Assembly (NCBI GenBank): GCA_963682025.1 | Contig: OY821522.1 | Coordinates: 23,014,437-23,078,436, forward strand | DNA from: Cordilura impudica | Lineage: Eukaryota > Arthropoda > Insecta > Diptera > Scathophagidae | Length of the DNA: 64,000 nt | Direction: 5' to 3' | In this document: positions 11,714 through 22,917 of the stretch, in pieces | Numbering within the stretch: the stretch's first letter is position 1 | Layout: each line of letters opens with the position of its first letter | Made by a program: the position numbers and the translations under genes | The notes under the pieces: generated by a model | What the model was told of the DNA's origin: nothing | The model's database searches: none | Seen by the model: the letters and a program-made list of their open reading frames with translations, nothing else

Positions 11714-12881
11714 TTCTTCGATCTGGCATGACTAAGAAAACAACTCGTTGGATGGCCTGATCGACCATCACTTGGCACTCGATGGCATACCGGATTTGAT
11801 TCGTTGATCCATCGGCGAGTACGACTTCCAGCTCTCTAGGTGACCGTGGGTAGTTGGCAAAGGTGGTGTCAGCCAGGTCTTTGCTGATGTAATTACTGGT
11901 TGCTCCCGCATCGATGGTGGCTATTATGGCAGTGTTCCCGAATTGCACATCCGCACTGAGCCGATTATCTTCACACCGTAGGCCGAGTACTTTTATATGT
12001 GGGTGGCTTTGCTGTTTAGAGACATGACTCACCATCGTCCTGTGTTGTTCATTTCGTCCGCCGCGTGAGTTGTTATCGTTGGGGATGCTTTCGAGTTCGT
12101 CGGCCAATGCTAATAGTTCTGAGAGGTCAGAGAAATGCCTTCGGCGAATGTACCATAAATAATTTGGATGCGAATTTCTGAAAATCCGCTCCAGCTGTTG
12201 GGCTTCGGTCATCTCCGTATGGCGCATCAGGTTTTGGAGCGATAGGACGTAATCTTTGAAGGGCTCTCGTGGCCGTTGGCATCTTCGTCGGATATCATCT
12301 TCTAATTTCTCAAAGAACCGAGCTGGAAGGAAAAATTTTAAAAAGTCTGATTTAAACGCCCCCCAGTAGCTCCAATGCCTGTTGTTGCTACCGAACTATA
12401 TTAATGCTCGTTCTTTAAAAAACTCTGGCATGGTTCCCGGTAACAACGATTTATTAACGCCATACATCACGGCCATCTCTTCAACTCTTTCAATGAAAAT
12501 TAAGGGGTCCTTGCCACCATCATACCTGACTCCCCACTTACGTACACAATCGATTATGCTCACCATCTGTAGGTTATCTCGTTCAGCTGAGCGAGCTTCC
12601 GGTGTGGCAATGTTTGCTTCGGATTTAGCCTGACTGTGTGCGGACTTTTCTCCGGAAATGGTGATCTTGGGAATTTTAGCCGCTGGTTGGTTGTTGGTGG
12701 TGTATTTCTCCTGTAATCCCAGGAGTCGTTTCGTCCGGTCGGATGAATGTTCGCCACCCACAAATTGCGCCAGTTGTTTTCGCATCTCCTCTACCCCGCT
12801 TGCCGGTTGAATGTCAAATTCGTGCAGGCAGGTCAATAGATCATCCTTCCGCAGCGAGTAAGCCCATGAGATCCGCGACAT
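11679..12881 (-). pseudogene. Gypsy-1 gag and protease
   Basis: I take ATG 12,881 (MSRISWAYSLRKDDLLTC) as the start, although the frame is open from 13,025, because a SAP-like helix-extension-helix block begins there, as in other gypsy gags. The frame runs to ERALI at 12,396, meets a stop (TGG to TAG by comparison with the expected Trp), then resumes in the same frame (MRHTEMTEAQQLERIFRNSHP) through the end of gag to the protease. The protease site reads IDAGATSNYIS, with Ala where Thr or Ser is usual. The frame is lost at 11,679 before the protease flap motif. No CCHC knuckle is visible. Gag would form the particle and the protease would process the polyprotein. Confidence 0.8.
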
Positions 12882-13657
12882 GGTGATATATTTGGACGGG
12901 AGGGGAATTCGAAAGCTTTGAAAAGATTGATTAGTATAAAAAAATTTATTGTTATAATTTTTTTTCCAAATAAGCAGGGTGAAATTTAACCCTCCACAGT
13001 GATGGTAATTCCTTTCCACGGCCACTGATTAATTTTTCTTCACGGCCAGTGAATTCACGGAATAAATAAAAAAAAAATGTAAAAGTTTTGAAATTGTCCA
13101 CGACCTCCAGATTCACGATATTGGTTTTTAATAAAAGAAAACAGTTTTTTTTTTTTGTAAGTGTTCTAATTTACCGCGGTCACTAAATCCACAAGGTGAG
13201 ATATTTTTCCCGGTTTATTACACGCCGACACGTCACAACCTTCACGGGCAGGTTCATTTATTTCCGTCGGTAAGTTCACTTTATGATCTCCGTTGACACT
13301 TTGGAAACTTAATATTGGCCCACACTTTCACGCGGCCGTTTTGTTCTGTTCAAGTTTATTATTTTATTCCCGTAATTGTCTACCGACGGCACCTCACTGT
13401 TTTTTTTTTCACGGGTCAGTTTGTGGCTCTATTTCTTATTATTTATTTTGTATTATTTATTTTGTATCTTTAGTATTCCGGTTAAACTGCCATTTACAAT
13501 TTCACGTTACACACATTTACGTTAAACAATTTAATTTTTTTTTTTTACTTCAACAGTTTGTTTTGTTTCACGATACGACTTAGTTTGTTTGGACTCGATT
13601 ATCCAAAGTTTTGTTTCTTTTATTCCAAAATTTTTAGAGTCCCTGCTCGGGCACCAC
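12882..13657 (-). promoter_or_regulatory. Gypsy-1 leader and primer-binding site
   Basis: Untranslated leader between gag and the 5' LTR. On the minus strand TGGTGCCCGAGCAGGGAC (plus positions 13,639-13,656) lies one base from the LTR and is the likely tRNA primer site. The rest is T-rich on the plus strand with no coding signal. Confidence 0.65.
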
Positions 13658-14721
13658 TGTAACGACGCAAAATCTGCTCTTGCCAGGGTGAGCTCAGTCG
13701 CGTCCAGGGTCGTTACAGAAAAGAAATTTCGAAGTTATTCGCAGGAGGAAAAAATATACATCAGCTTCAACGTTATAAAACTTAACACTTTATTATGTAG
13801 ACAAACTCGTTATAATTGTGTGGTATAATAATGTGTTTCACCCGGAATAGAAAAATAGAAACAAACAAAAAAAAAAAACTTTAAGGCACCAATTTTAAGT
13901 TGAACATGGGAACACAGACAAGCGACTTCAGCATCTATTCTTGCTGCTCAGATATGTTAGACCAGTGTACATGTATGACTTCAGCATCTATACATATAAC
14001 CAACTCTAACATAAATATTCCCTATGTATCAGTTTAATGGTAAGCTGCCAGCCAGCTAACTTACCTTGGTGTCTATCACACGACTGATCCTTTTCTGTTT
14101 GCTGTTTGGCTTTTTATAGTCACAGCATGGTGTGATAAACATACGCGAATGTATACGTACATACAACGAACTCTACCGACCAATCAGAACGAAGCTGACG
14201 TGTCATAGTTAGCGTTACTTAGTTGTTAATTTATGTATGCAACCAACTGGGTTTACACAAGACATACAACTCTTGGTTGAAGTCTTTACTGTCAATGGTG
14301 GTGTTAGAGGTCGTTGTATATAACTATTAAAATCATACCGTAAGTACCGGGTGCAATTATAAACAATGATAAACATAAATGTAGGTGAGCGAAATATACA
14401 TATACGGGAAAATAATATAAATATATAATATATGAACGTAATATTAATATAAATATAATAATATAAATATAAAGAGAATACAAGACTATAAATGTTCATT
14501 TATAATATGTTGTAGGTACATAGTTTAAATATACGAGGGTATATTATAAATGAATTGGATATATGAATTTTATATGAATGTATAAATGAAGACAAAATAT
14601 AAATATACAGCAAATATAAATATACAGATGATATGACGTATTTTGAATATACATATGCTGGTCGGGATCGGTTGAGAGATAAATGTGGGGACCAAAACGA
14701 GGGTCGACTTTGGTCCTTACA
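13658..14721 (-). repeat. Gypsy-1 5' LTR
   Basis: 1064 bp, partner of 6537-7597, followed on the plus side by the target copy GTTT (14,722-14,725), after which the BEL-1 gag resumes. Confidence 0.92.
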
Positions 14722-15130
14722 GTTTAACTGCAAGATTTGTAGTTCCCAACACCCCCTTAAAAATTGCCCTGAATTTAAAAATCTGGATATTCAGTCTAGA
14801 TATGATTTTGTATCAAAAACCAGAATTTGTCTTAACTGTCTTTCATATTCGCATCTTCGTAAGGACTGCGCAAGTAAGTTCACTTGTTCTCAATGTAAAA
14901 GAAATCATCACTCACTTTTACATTTCGCTAAAATGAACCCATCCCCAAACGCCAATACTATCTCTCAAAATGAAAACTCAAATAAAATCTTTTCCACAAG
15001 TGATCAACCTGAGACCTCAGCTCACAGTAGTGCAAGACTTCTGACTCTAACCTTGGCTCATTTTACGTCTGGAAAATATAGTTCTGCTCGTGAAAATGCT
15101 TTGCTCCCCTCAGCAATAGTACAGATATGA
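14722..15130 (+). pseudogene. BEL-1 gag C-terminus with zinc knuckles, ending at protease start
   Basis: Continues the gag interrupted at 6536. Three Cys/His modules are visible: CKICSSQHPLKNC, CLNCLSYSHLRKDC and CSQCKRNHHSLLH, the arrangement usual at the end of BEL/Pao gag. A Ser/Asn-rich linker follows, then ENALLPSAIVQI, the entry into the BEL aspartic protease. The frame stops at 15,130. The protease Asp-Ser-Gly, reverse transcriptase and RNase H are absent from the DNA that follows, so an internal deletion ends here. Confidence 0.85.
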
Positions 15131-16272
15131 TAGACAGAATGATATTTTGAGGCTTTTCTCGAGCTGGGACAAAGTGATCAGAAAAGTATCTTATGTTCTC
15201 AGATTCCTTCACGGAATAAAGGAAAGAAAATTGAAATCTCTTCCCAAAGTTGCGCTCATGTCCTCAACCAAAACGATATCTTCGGCCGAGGCAGTATCAA
15301 CTATGATAAGCGGCTTATCACCTATTTCTTACCATGAATTCCTCAAAACCAGAAATGTCCTTATTGTTCTTATGCAGAAGACCCATTATGACAGAGAATA
15401 CACATCATTGAAAACATCGAAACGAGTTAATAGGAAAAGCTGCATCTTCTCACTAAACCCCTGGATAGATAGCAATGATGTTATCATAGCTAACGGCAGA
15501 ATCACTAATTCTGCTTTGTCCTTCAATGAACGTCACCCAATAATAATTCCTGTGAAGTCATTGTATTGCAAGCTATACATAACTTTTATGCATAATCTCC
15601 TTATGCATGCAGAAATCAATCTCATGATGAGATCTGTTCGCGGAGAGTATTATGTATCCCGACCCAAGTCAGCCATTAGACTCTGCATAAGAGAATGTCG
15701 GACATGTGTTCTCTACAAGAAAAAAGTAAAGTCGCAATTCATGGCAGCATTGCCATCGGACAGAAGCATTTTATCCCGACACTATTCTATAACAGGATTG
15801 GACTTTGCAGGCCCTTTTCCTACCAAAACATCAATCCTACGCAATGCCCCCTATCACGAAAGCTAAGTTTGCATTTTTGTCTGCTTCTGTACAAAGGCTA
15901 TACATCTTGAGCTATGTTCTGACTTGACTTCTAGTTCTTTTCTGGCTGCTTCACTAGGTTTGTTGGTCGTCGAGGGCTGCCTCAAAAGGTCATGTCCGAT
16001 AATGGCACCAATTTTGTCGGTGCTGAACGTATTCTCCAGAATGAATTTGACGAATTTATATCAAGTACCTCCAAGGATATCTCTGCAAAGTATTCATCTC
16101 GTGGATTTCAGTGGTTATTTATTCCTCCAAATGCTCCGCACATGGGAGGCTTGTGGGAAGCAGGGGTAAAATCCTTTAAAATATATTTTCGAAAGGTGGC
16201 TCAAAAGCAAAAGTTCACCTTTGAGGAGTTCAACACTCTTTTAACTCGAATAGAATCCGTTCTGAACTCCCG
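15131..16272 (+). pseudogene. BEL-1 pol 3' half: connection region and integrase core
   Basis: Starts abruptly in the region before integrase (LFSSWDKVIRKVSYVLRF). It passes through the zinc-binding part (CRTCVLYKKK) into the core: first Asp in ITGLDFAGPFP, second in VMSDNGTNFVGA, and Glu in HMGGLWEAGVKSFK. Frame changes lie near 15,850 and 15,945. It ends at RIESVLNSR, where Gypsy-2 is inserted (target copy CCCG 16,269-16,272). The domain continues at 28,578. All three catalytic residues survive, but the frame does not. Confidence 0.88.
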
Positions 16273-16465
16273 TAAAACGAAAAATGTCTTTATATTAAAT
16301 GAAAATTCAACCAACGTTAAAGTAAAACCACCACTATTGTTGAATGTTTATTAATTATTGATTGTTCTTTATTATTTCATTTCTTTATATTATTTATTTG
16401 TTTACATAGCTTGATTGGATAGTGTATAAAAAATACCTACTAACAAATACACATAATGACCTACA
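16273..16465 (-). repeat. Gypsy-2 3' LTR, truncated
   Basis: Matches 28,100-28,291 almost base for base from TAAAACGAAAAATG to CCTACA, then diverges. The remaining U3 part seen in the 5' LTR is missing, so a deletion joined the LTR to internal DNA. 16,466-16,700 is A+T-rich without other signals. Confidence 0.8.
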
Positions 16466-16700
16466 ATTCATGACACACAAATTTTTTTTTTATTTTTTTT
16501 TTTAAATTTTCAATATTGTTATTTGGAGATTTAAAATATTTTACATAAATTTTGTTAAACATCATTATTATTTATATTTATAAGATCCTCGTATATATAA
16601 AAAAAAGCTATTGTAATAGTTTATTAAATAATTCGTATATATGTGATTTTATTAACTATTTGGAGATTTTATTTTGTGTTCAATTAGATTCTGGAGATAG

Positions 16701-18327
16701 TTAGAACTGATTAGATATTACATGACTTTTTGCTTTTTTTTTCTTCTTTAATTTTAGGAATATAAAATTTAATCTGTTTTCGTGTACCAATTGTTCTTTG
16801 TTGTCCTTTTGTGAACGTATCATTATATTTCCGTTATTTTCTAAACTTTCTACTGTATAAGGTCCTATATATTTACTTCCTAGTTTGTGTCCTGTTTCTT
16901 TTCTAAGTAATACCTTATCTCCTATTTTTATATCTAATTCCTTTATATTCTTATCATAATAATTCTTATTGTTCTGCTTATTCCTAATGAGTTTATCTCT
17001 AGCTCTTTTACGTGCTACTTCTAACCTATATTTTATTTCCTTACTATAGTCTTCTATATTATATATAGGATCTATTCTATCTTTGTTGTTAAGTCTATTG
17101 AATCCATATGGGATTCTTCCGAACACTAATTCAAAAGGGCAGTATCCGTGGGCCTCTGAAGGTGTTGTGTTAAAACAGTACGTAAAGTACTTTAGCCATT
17201 CATCCCAATCATCTTTTTCAACAGATATGTAGGATCGTACATATTCGTTGAAAGTTCTATGGCTTCTTTCCACCATTCCTAGCGTTTGATGGTGGTGTGC
17301 CGTAGAAGTTACCTTCTTAATTTTCATATATTTGCATATCTCATTCAAAATACTGTTCTTGTATTCTGTACCCATGTCCGTAAAGAGCGTCCTCATAGGG
17401 CCATAAGCCAAGATAAATGAATCAAATATAGCTTTGGATACTGTTTTCGCGCTTTTGTCGCGTACTGGCACTGTTACCAGATATTTTGTCATGTCACATA
17501 TAATGGTGACTGCATATTCAAAACCATCTTCCGTCCTTGGGAGTGGTCCAATCGTACCTACCAAGACCGTATCGAAAGCATCGATCGGAGTATCCGTTAT
17601 AGTCATTGGTATTTTTGTATGTCTAATAGTTTTGGATTCTTGACATTTCCTACAAGATCTTATGTAATCAGAAACCGACTTGATCATTTTCGGGCAGTAG
17701 AAATATCGTCTAATCTTTCCAATTGCTCTTGTTATGCCTGAATGACCTCCTTGTGTGGGGCCATCATGATATTGCTTCAATATCTTATTTATTTCATTTT
17801 TATTATTCAGCTTGGTCACCTTTGGGAGTAGCGCTACTCTTAATTTATCCAAAAATATATTGCCCTTGGGCTTAAAATCTTGCATTGTTAGTGATTCCAA
17901 CCTGGAGAATAATTGTCCGAAGTCAATTTTCTCTTTAGCAAATAAATCATTTATTAATATTTTTCCTATTTTCATTTTGCCATGTTTCAATAAACAATGG
18001 TCGGAAGTCATCTCGAGCTTATGGTATCGCCTGACGTCAGATGGGCTTATGACTTCAAATATATTGGGCTTCTTGTACGTTAATTGCTGATTAGTTTCAT
18101 TTTCATTATTAATTTTGTCTAAGTTAATTTTTTCTGTATCCGATCTCGATGTTACTTTGAGAACGGCTTTGTTCACATTTATGTTTCTCAGATCATCTAT
18201 CGTTATTCGTGATAGTGCATCTGCTACATAATTATCTTTGCCTCTGAGGTATTCGACTGTAAAGTCGTATTCCTCTAAATCTAGCCTCATTCTAGTTAGT
18301 TTTGAGCTGGGGTTTTTCATAGAAAAC
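16701..18327 (-). pseudogene. Gypsy-2 pol 3' part: RNase H end and integrase
   Basis: An open frame of about 540 codons. It begins at the Gypsy-3 junction inside RNase H, shows LRGKDNYVADALSR, then the integrase zinc module (GGHSGITRAIGKIRR...CRKCQ). The core has second Asp (LFTDMGTEYKN) and Glu (LGMVERSHRTFNEY), but the first catalytic Asp is replaced by Gly in VLVGTIGPLP (GGT where GAT or GAC is expected). A GPY-type C-terminal domain (RKETGHKLGSKYIGPYTVE) follows. The frame is complete to its stop, so only the first Asp and the split by Gypsy-3 damage it. The 5' part of pol is at 23,551-24,993. Confidence 0.88.
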
Positions 18328-18331
18328 AAGT

Positions 18332-18960
18332 TGTGGTAACTTTGGTTATTGCAAGACTAGTGTTGGGCTGGTTGATGATGAATAAAAACACATCTCCTTT
18401 CTGGTGTTTTATATTATTTTTATTTTTATTTGTACTTTAACGAAGACCAAAATTATACTCTACCTAAAATTAAATTATCTGCTACTTATATACTAAATTT
18501 ACCAACTAGAATTCTACAAAATAATTCTCTTAAATTCTCTCTTAAAACTAATAGTGCTACAGCAGCATAGTGATTGACTCTGGTAAATTACTTCATGACA
18601 AACATATGTGCAACACTTGCATTAAACGATTGATGGGTGGTCAAACACAAAATCATGTCAAGTACGGTAATTCAAATACACAAAACATACGTTTCCATAT
18701 TTACTTTGTGTTACCGGCACACTTGAGAATGAAATCCGAAACCCTTTTATTTATTGTTATTTTGGGTTTGTTTATACCACACACATTCATTGATCGCATT
18801 GCTTACAGTGAAAACACGTGCACTAACAATTGTGCTGTTCTTGGTTAACATATGTATGTCAAGTGGTTCTAAATTAAATAGTTCTTATTACCAAAGTGAA
18901 AATGCTCTATGCTCAGCATTCATGCACTCTGTGAATGCCCTATAGTATGCATACATTACA
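18332..18960 (-). repeat. Gypsy-3 3' LTR
   Basis: 629 bp, TGTGGTAA...CATTACA on the plus strand. On the minus strand the purine-rich CCTCTTGAGGGCGGTGG (plus 18,961-18,977) precedes it directly and is the likely polypurine tract. An antisense frame at 18,570-18,848 recurs in the other LTR only because the LTRs are nearly identical. Confidence 0.92.
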
Positions 18961-19544
18961 CCACCGCCCTCAAGAGGAATCATACAATTTCTATACAAAA
19001 ATGAGAAATTGTAGGATTACTGTCGTATCAAGTGTGTATCATACTGTATGCTTGGTTATATATGTATTTTAACATTTACAAAATCTCTTCGTTTATTTGC
19101 TATCATTATTATTAAGCTTTATTTTTTAATTATATGTTCTAGTGAGTAATATTGTTATCGTTTAATTGGTTTTAGTTATTGTTAGCACTTAATAATAATT
19201 CTTGTAGTAGTTTCATACATGTTTACTTAGCTTAGTTTGTATTTCTTGGATATTATGAATTCTTATATTAATAATTATGCATGTACATTTTTTTTTTTTT
19301 TTTTTTTCATTATATTGTAATTTTATGCTATATTTCTTTTTTTTTTTGTAATACGATAATGTTATTAACAATAAAACAGTAATTTATAAACATTTTATTA
19401 ATGAGTTCATTAACAATTTTTACAACAACTTATACTTTAACTTTATTAACTTATTGGCACTACTTATTCATATTTGTTATCAAAAAAATTTCTTATTCTG
19501 TAATATTAATTACAATATAGCTACAATGTAACGTTTTGTTTATA

Positions 19545-19919
19545 TTAATTATACCTCTTCAGTAAATTCTTATGGTAAACCTTAATGTTATTTCCTATTT
19601 TTACCGAGATGTTTAAATCATCTATTTCTACTACGCTATAAGGACCTCTATATGGCGCCTCGTTTTTCTTTCTATTCTCTACTCTAAATAATACTAAATC
19701 ACCTACATTTAACATTATACTATTTGTCTTCTTGTCTGATTCTATCTGTCTGTTTTCTTTTACTCTTACAGTCATGCGTTTGGCATTGTCTAACGAATAT
19801 TTCAGTCTGGTTTTCAATTCATTCGCATGATTATCAAAATTATATACCTTGGGATGATTCCGGATCTCATCACCTGGTAAATTTGGTAATTTGCCAAATA
19901 TCAACTCAAACGGAGTGTA
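19545..19919 (-). pseudogene. Gypsy-3 integrase C-terminal fragment
   Basis: About 125 codons: TPFELIFGKLPNLPGDEI, then a basic helix, GDLVLFRVENRKKNEAPYRGPY and the stop. This is the tail of a gypsy integrase that contacts target or element DNA. It starts abruptly at about 19,919, where unrelated A+T-rich sequence begins, marking the 3' edge of the internal deletion. 18,978-19,544 downstream is A+T-rich and holds no gene I can see. Confidence 0.8.
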
Positions 19920-21334
19920 TTACTTTACAATTGGTAAGTATTTATATCTTAAAATTATCATCTGTTCATACTAGAATTATTGTTATTTTATATTATATTT
20001 CTTTTACATAATTATTCGTAGAATTATGTATTGAACACAAAATTTATTTCATTCCATTGTAATTTTCACCTTAAAACTTTATCATTAATATTCAATGCAA
20101 TACAAATGTAAGTTTATTTTACCAATTCATTCTATAATCGATTTATTTTAATATTTCTATCAATTCAACTTAAATATTCATTTCATCGATTTATTTTAAT
20201 CTTTTTTTTCTGTTCATTTTAAATATTTATTTCATCAATTTATTTTATTTTTCGTTAATTTTAAATATTAATTTCATCAATTTATTTTATTTTTCGTTAA
20301 TTTTAAATATTAATTTCATCAATTTATTTTATTTTTCGTTAATTTTAAATATTAATTTCATCAATTTATTTTACTATTTTTATCAATTCATTTGCCTGTG
20401 GTCAATGATAAGGTAGTTATCGATTTCATTAATTATATGTTGCCTGGTGTATTCCTAAGATTCTGTGTAGTTCCGAGGATTAATAATCATGTTATTTAAT
20501 CTTCTTATTGTTACTTGCTTCTATTTTCTCTTCCATTATTTCTCTATTCTTGGGGCTTATTCTCATAGCATATATATTCATTTCTTATACTCCATATATT
20601 CATCTCATAATAGATATCAGCTTCTTCACATCGAAATCTAGTTTCGCAGAATTATCACTGTATCTCGCTAGCCTATTTATTCAATAATTATATCAGGCAC
20701 GTAGTTTCTCCATAGTCGAATCTAGTTTCGATGGATTATCACCACGTCCTATGTGCGCAATATTCTTCCTTTCATTCCCCATTTTTATCTTCCAATTATC
20801 AAATTATCTCCATTTATTTATTTCCTATTCATATATTTGCTCCTAGCATCACTTACCGATGTACATGCACACATCTTGAAGTGATCAATTCCAACAGGTG
20901 CTGTTTCATCTTATCCTCATTTTTTGCTATTTCATTCTGTCAGTCTTCACCAGTATTCATTCCTACTATTTCAAATACTATTCTCAATTCCACCCTTATC
21001 ATTGCCTAAACGTATAATATATTGATCTATTTTGTTATTCATAAGTTTTATGTATTTCTTTTTTTCTACTCATCAATTCCATTGGATTAATTAACATATT
21101 ACAATTGTTAAAAAAAATGTCATAATTATTTTTCTGAGACACAAATACAGTATTCTATTATAGTCCTAATTACCTTTCCTATATGTAATAGAAACTTCTT
21201 ACTTTATTCCCTATATATTATTTTTCCTTTTTATAATAATAATGTATTAATCTTTTTTTTTTTTTTTATATATGTATAAGATACTAATAATTAATTTTTA
21301 CATCTTTCTTTCTTAATTTTGTTTTTAAAATTTA
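19920..21334 (-). other. Gypsy-3 non-coding A+T-rich interior with 41-bp tandem repeat
   Basis: No recognisable protein in 1.4 kb. At 20,226-20,385 a unit of about 41 bp (containing TTCATCAATTTATTTTATTT and TCGTTAATTTTAAATATTAA) is repeated a little over three times. A second motif, CGAATCTAGTTTCG, recurs near 20,630 and 20,715. This DNA replaced most of gag-pol. Confidence 0.6.
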
Positions 21335-21476
21335 TTATTTAAAATATGTATTTATTCTTTTTTTTTTTATATACAAATTTTTTTTATATATTGTTACTTG
21401 TGATCTTAAGCCTATAAATTTTTTCTGTCTTATCCCCAAATTTGCTATAAATATTTCGAGCTCTTCTCTCGCACCG

Positions 21477-21851
21477 TTAAATATCGGTATGAGTTTTGAA
21501 ATTGCTGCCAATTCCGATGTACTTAAAATATTTTCCGCCATTGTGCCACGTATTCTGATCACTCTCGTCAGATATGTCGTCAACTGTCCGTTGAGATGAC
21601 GTCTGTTGTGCCCTGTCTTCGTGTAGTCCAAGTATTTTTAGAGCCTCTTTCTTTAATCTACCAAATTTTGCTATATGCGTATTCTTATCTGATTCTTCTA
21701 TTTTTGAATCTTCTAATATTTTTATTGTCTCTTGTTCTAATCTTTGGACCTCTTGTCTTTTTGCTAGTAGAGTATCTGTCACATAAACCTTGCCTACTGA
21801 TTTTTTTGCGTTTGCTATTAGTGCTTCTATTTGCCTATATATGTTATCCAT
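21477..21851 (-). CDS. Gypsy-3 upstream ORF c, coiled-coil-like
   Basis: 124 codons starting MDNIYRQIEALIANAKKS. Residues about 25-80 are charged and helical with heptad-like Leu/Ile spacing, and the C-terminus is acidic (DDISDESDQN). It occupies the same position as the 126-aa ORF of Gypsy-2 (26,381-26,761) and a decayed one in Gypsy-4, always just before gag. I do not recognise a family. A role in assembly or RNA binding is only a guess. The stop falls at the edge of the internal deletion, so the C-terminus may be foreign. Confidence 0.5.
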   Translation of the reverse strand: MDNIYRQIEALIANAKKSVGKVYVTDTLLAKRQEVQRLEQETIKILEDSKIEESDKNTHIAKFGRLKKEALKILGLHEDRAQQTSSQRTVDDISDESDQNTWHNGGKYFKYIGIGSNFKTHTDI

Positions 21852-22032
21852 GAAAAGAGTTTTACCGATGAAATATATTACTTTATAAAATTTCTTTTTA
21901 TTTTGAATACATATTGTAATTGATCTTAAGTATAAATTTACATTTTATATTTTTTTCATAATTCTTAATAATACTTTTACCTTTACCATTACTATTACTA
22001 TCATACAATTTTTTTTTTGTTTTTTTTTTTTT

Positions 22033-22233
22033 TTATACAATGTTGTTTATATTGTTCTTTAAAACATGTCTATTTATTTGTTTTTTCACGTAATTTCTTA
22101 AGTACTTAATTAACACGTTAAGCGTGAATAAAACGCATACCAATATTAATATTTCCACGCTGACGCTAATTGCAGGAGGTGCGCTGGCTGTCGCAGTGAT
22201 GACCTCTTTAACTTTATTTTGAGTATTTCCCAT
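22033..22233 (-). CDS. Gypsy-3 ORF b: 66-aa peptide with possible myristoylation signal and one membrane span
   Basis: The peptide begins MGNTQNKV, which fits an N-myristoylation signal (Gly2, small or polar residues, Thr4). Residues about 22-42 (ISVSVEILILVCVLFTLNVLI) form one hydrophobic span, followed by a basic tail (KYLRNYVKKQINRH). Its ATG overlaps the end of the upstream ORF by 20 nt in another frame, which suggests coupled or leaky translation. It lies between the primer site and where gag would be. It could be a small membrane-anchored accessory peptide. The function is unknown, and expression is not shown by sequence alone. Confidence 0.5.
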   Translation of the reverse strand: MGNTQNKVKEVITATASAPPAISVSVEILILVCVLFTLNVLIKYLRNYVKKQINRHVLKNNINNIV

Positions 22234-22639
22234 TTGTTTTGTTTATTTTTCTTGCTTTTCTTCTAGCTTTGTTATGTACTCTTATTTCTTCTAGTACCGT
22301 TGAAAACTCTTTTTCTAACTCGATTTTCTTTACAATCAAGGATTCCTTCTCGCTATCAGGTAAAACTTTATTGTCGATTTCTTTCTGTATTGCCCTTATC
22401 CTTTCTTCTAATATTGTCAGCTTTAACTTCCTTTCCCCTTTGTAATTTTTTACTATTACTTTAGTCTGCTGTACCGGAAATATTGGGTATACCGGTTCTT
22501 TTATTATGTTGTTCCTATGTAGTGGTTTGGGACCTACAGTTAGTATCTCAGGTTTTTCTGTTAGACTCCCTGTTTCCCACTGTCGTCTAGCTATTTCAAC
22601 TTTTTTGAGTATATCTTTAAGTTTTTCTTTCCTCTCCAT
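22214..22639 (-). CDS. Gypsy-3 upstream ORF a, 141 aa, charged
   Basis: Starts MERKEKLKDILKKVEIARRQ, is rich in Lys/Glu, and has a long helical segment (about 70-130, LTILEERIRAIQKEIDNK) ending in a very basic patch (HNKARRKARKINK). There are no Cys/His modules. It is the first ORF after the primer site and overlaps ORF b by 20 nt. A 79-aa ORF of Gypsy-2 (26,952-27,191) occupies a similar place, but I cannot align them confidently by eye. The basic end suggests nucleic-acid contact (inference). Confidence 0.5.
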   Translation of the reverse strand: MERKEKLKDILKKVEIARRQWETGSLTEKPEILTVGPKPLHRNNIIKEPVYPIFPVQQTKVIVKNYKGERKLKLTILEERIRAIQKEIDNKVLPDSEKESLIVKKIELEKEFSTVLEEIRVHNKARRKARKINKTNGKYSK

Positions 22640-22757
22640 GTAAAATATAACTCTTCTATAAATTCCCAGCAGTTTTTATTTGCGCAAAAGCACTTAAATA
22701 AAAACTGTTACTTTTTGCTTTATATTACCTTATAATAAAAAAAAAAATGTACTGCAG

Positions 22758-22917
22758 ATGTGACGTGGTGTTGGTCACTAAAGATGATGTGGTGTTGGTG
22801 ACTGAAGGATCAGGATTGTTGACAGGATGTGGTGTTGGTCATTAAAGATGATGTGGTGTTGGTGACTGAAGGATCAGAATTGTTGACAGGATGTCCAGGT
22901 TGTCCTAAGGATCGCCA
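22758..22917 (-). promoter_or_regulatory. Gypsy-3 leader tandem repeat and primer-binding site
   Basis: Two copies of a unit of about 67 bp (22,758-22,824 and 22,825-22,892; contains GATGTGGTGTTGGTGACTGA) lie next to the primer site. On the minus strand the primer site reads TGGCGATCCTTAGG (plus 22,904-22,917) and abuts the 5' LTR. Confidence 0.75.

Larger units (their letters stand above)
6537..14721 (-). mobile_element. Ty3/gypsy retrotransposon Gypsy-1, nested in BEL-1 gag
   Basis: LTRs of 1061 bp (6537-7597) and 1064 bp (13,658-14,721) with TG...CA ends are flanked by GTTT at 6533-6536 and 14,722-14,725, a 4-bp duplication typical of gypsy. Minus-strand order: 5' LTR, primer site, gag with SAP-like start, protease, reverse transcriptase, RNase H, integrase, an extra ORF, polypurine tract, 3' LTR. 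The LTRs differ at roughly 13 positions by eye (about 1.2%), so this is a recent insertion. It is broken by a 580-bp duplication, Trp-to-stop changes and small frameshifts. The protein style suggests an Osvaldo- or Mdg3-like clade, but I am not sure of this. Confidence 0.9.

Noticed and set aside
13293..13583. 96-codon plus frame rich in Phe/Leu
   Set aside because: T-rich leader of Gypsy-1 on the non-coding strand; no supporting motif.
18570..18848. 92-codon frame found identically at 18,570 and 23,156
   Set aside because: It lies antisense in the two Gypsy-3 LTRs; conservation reflects the youth of the LTR pair, not selection.
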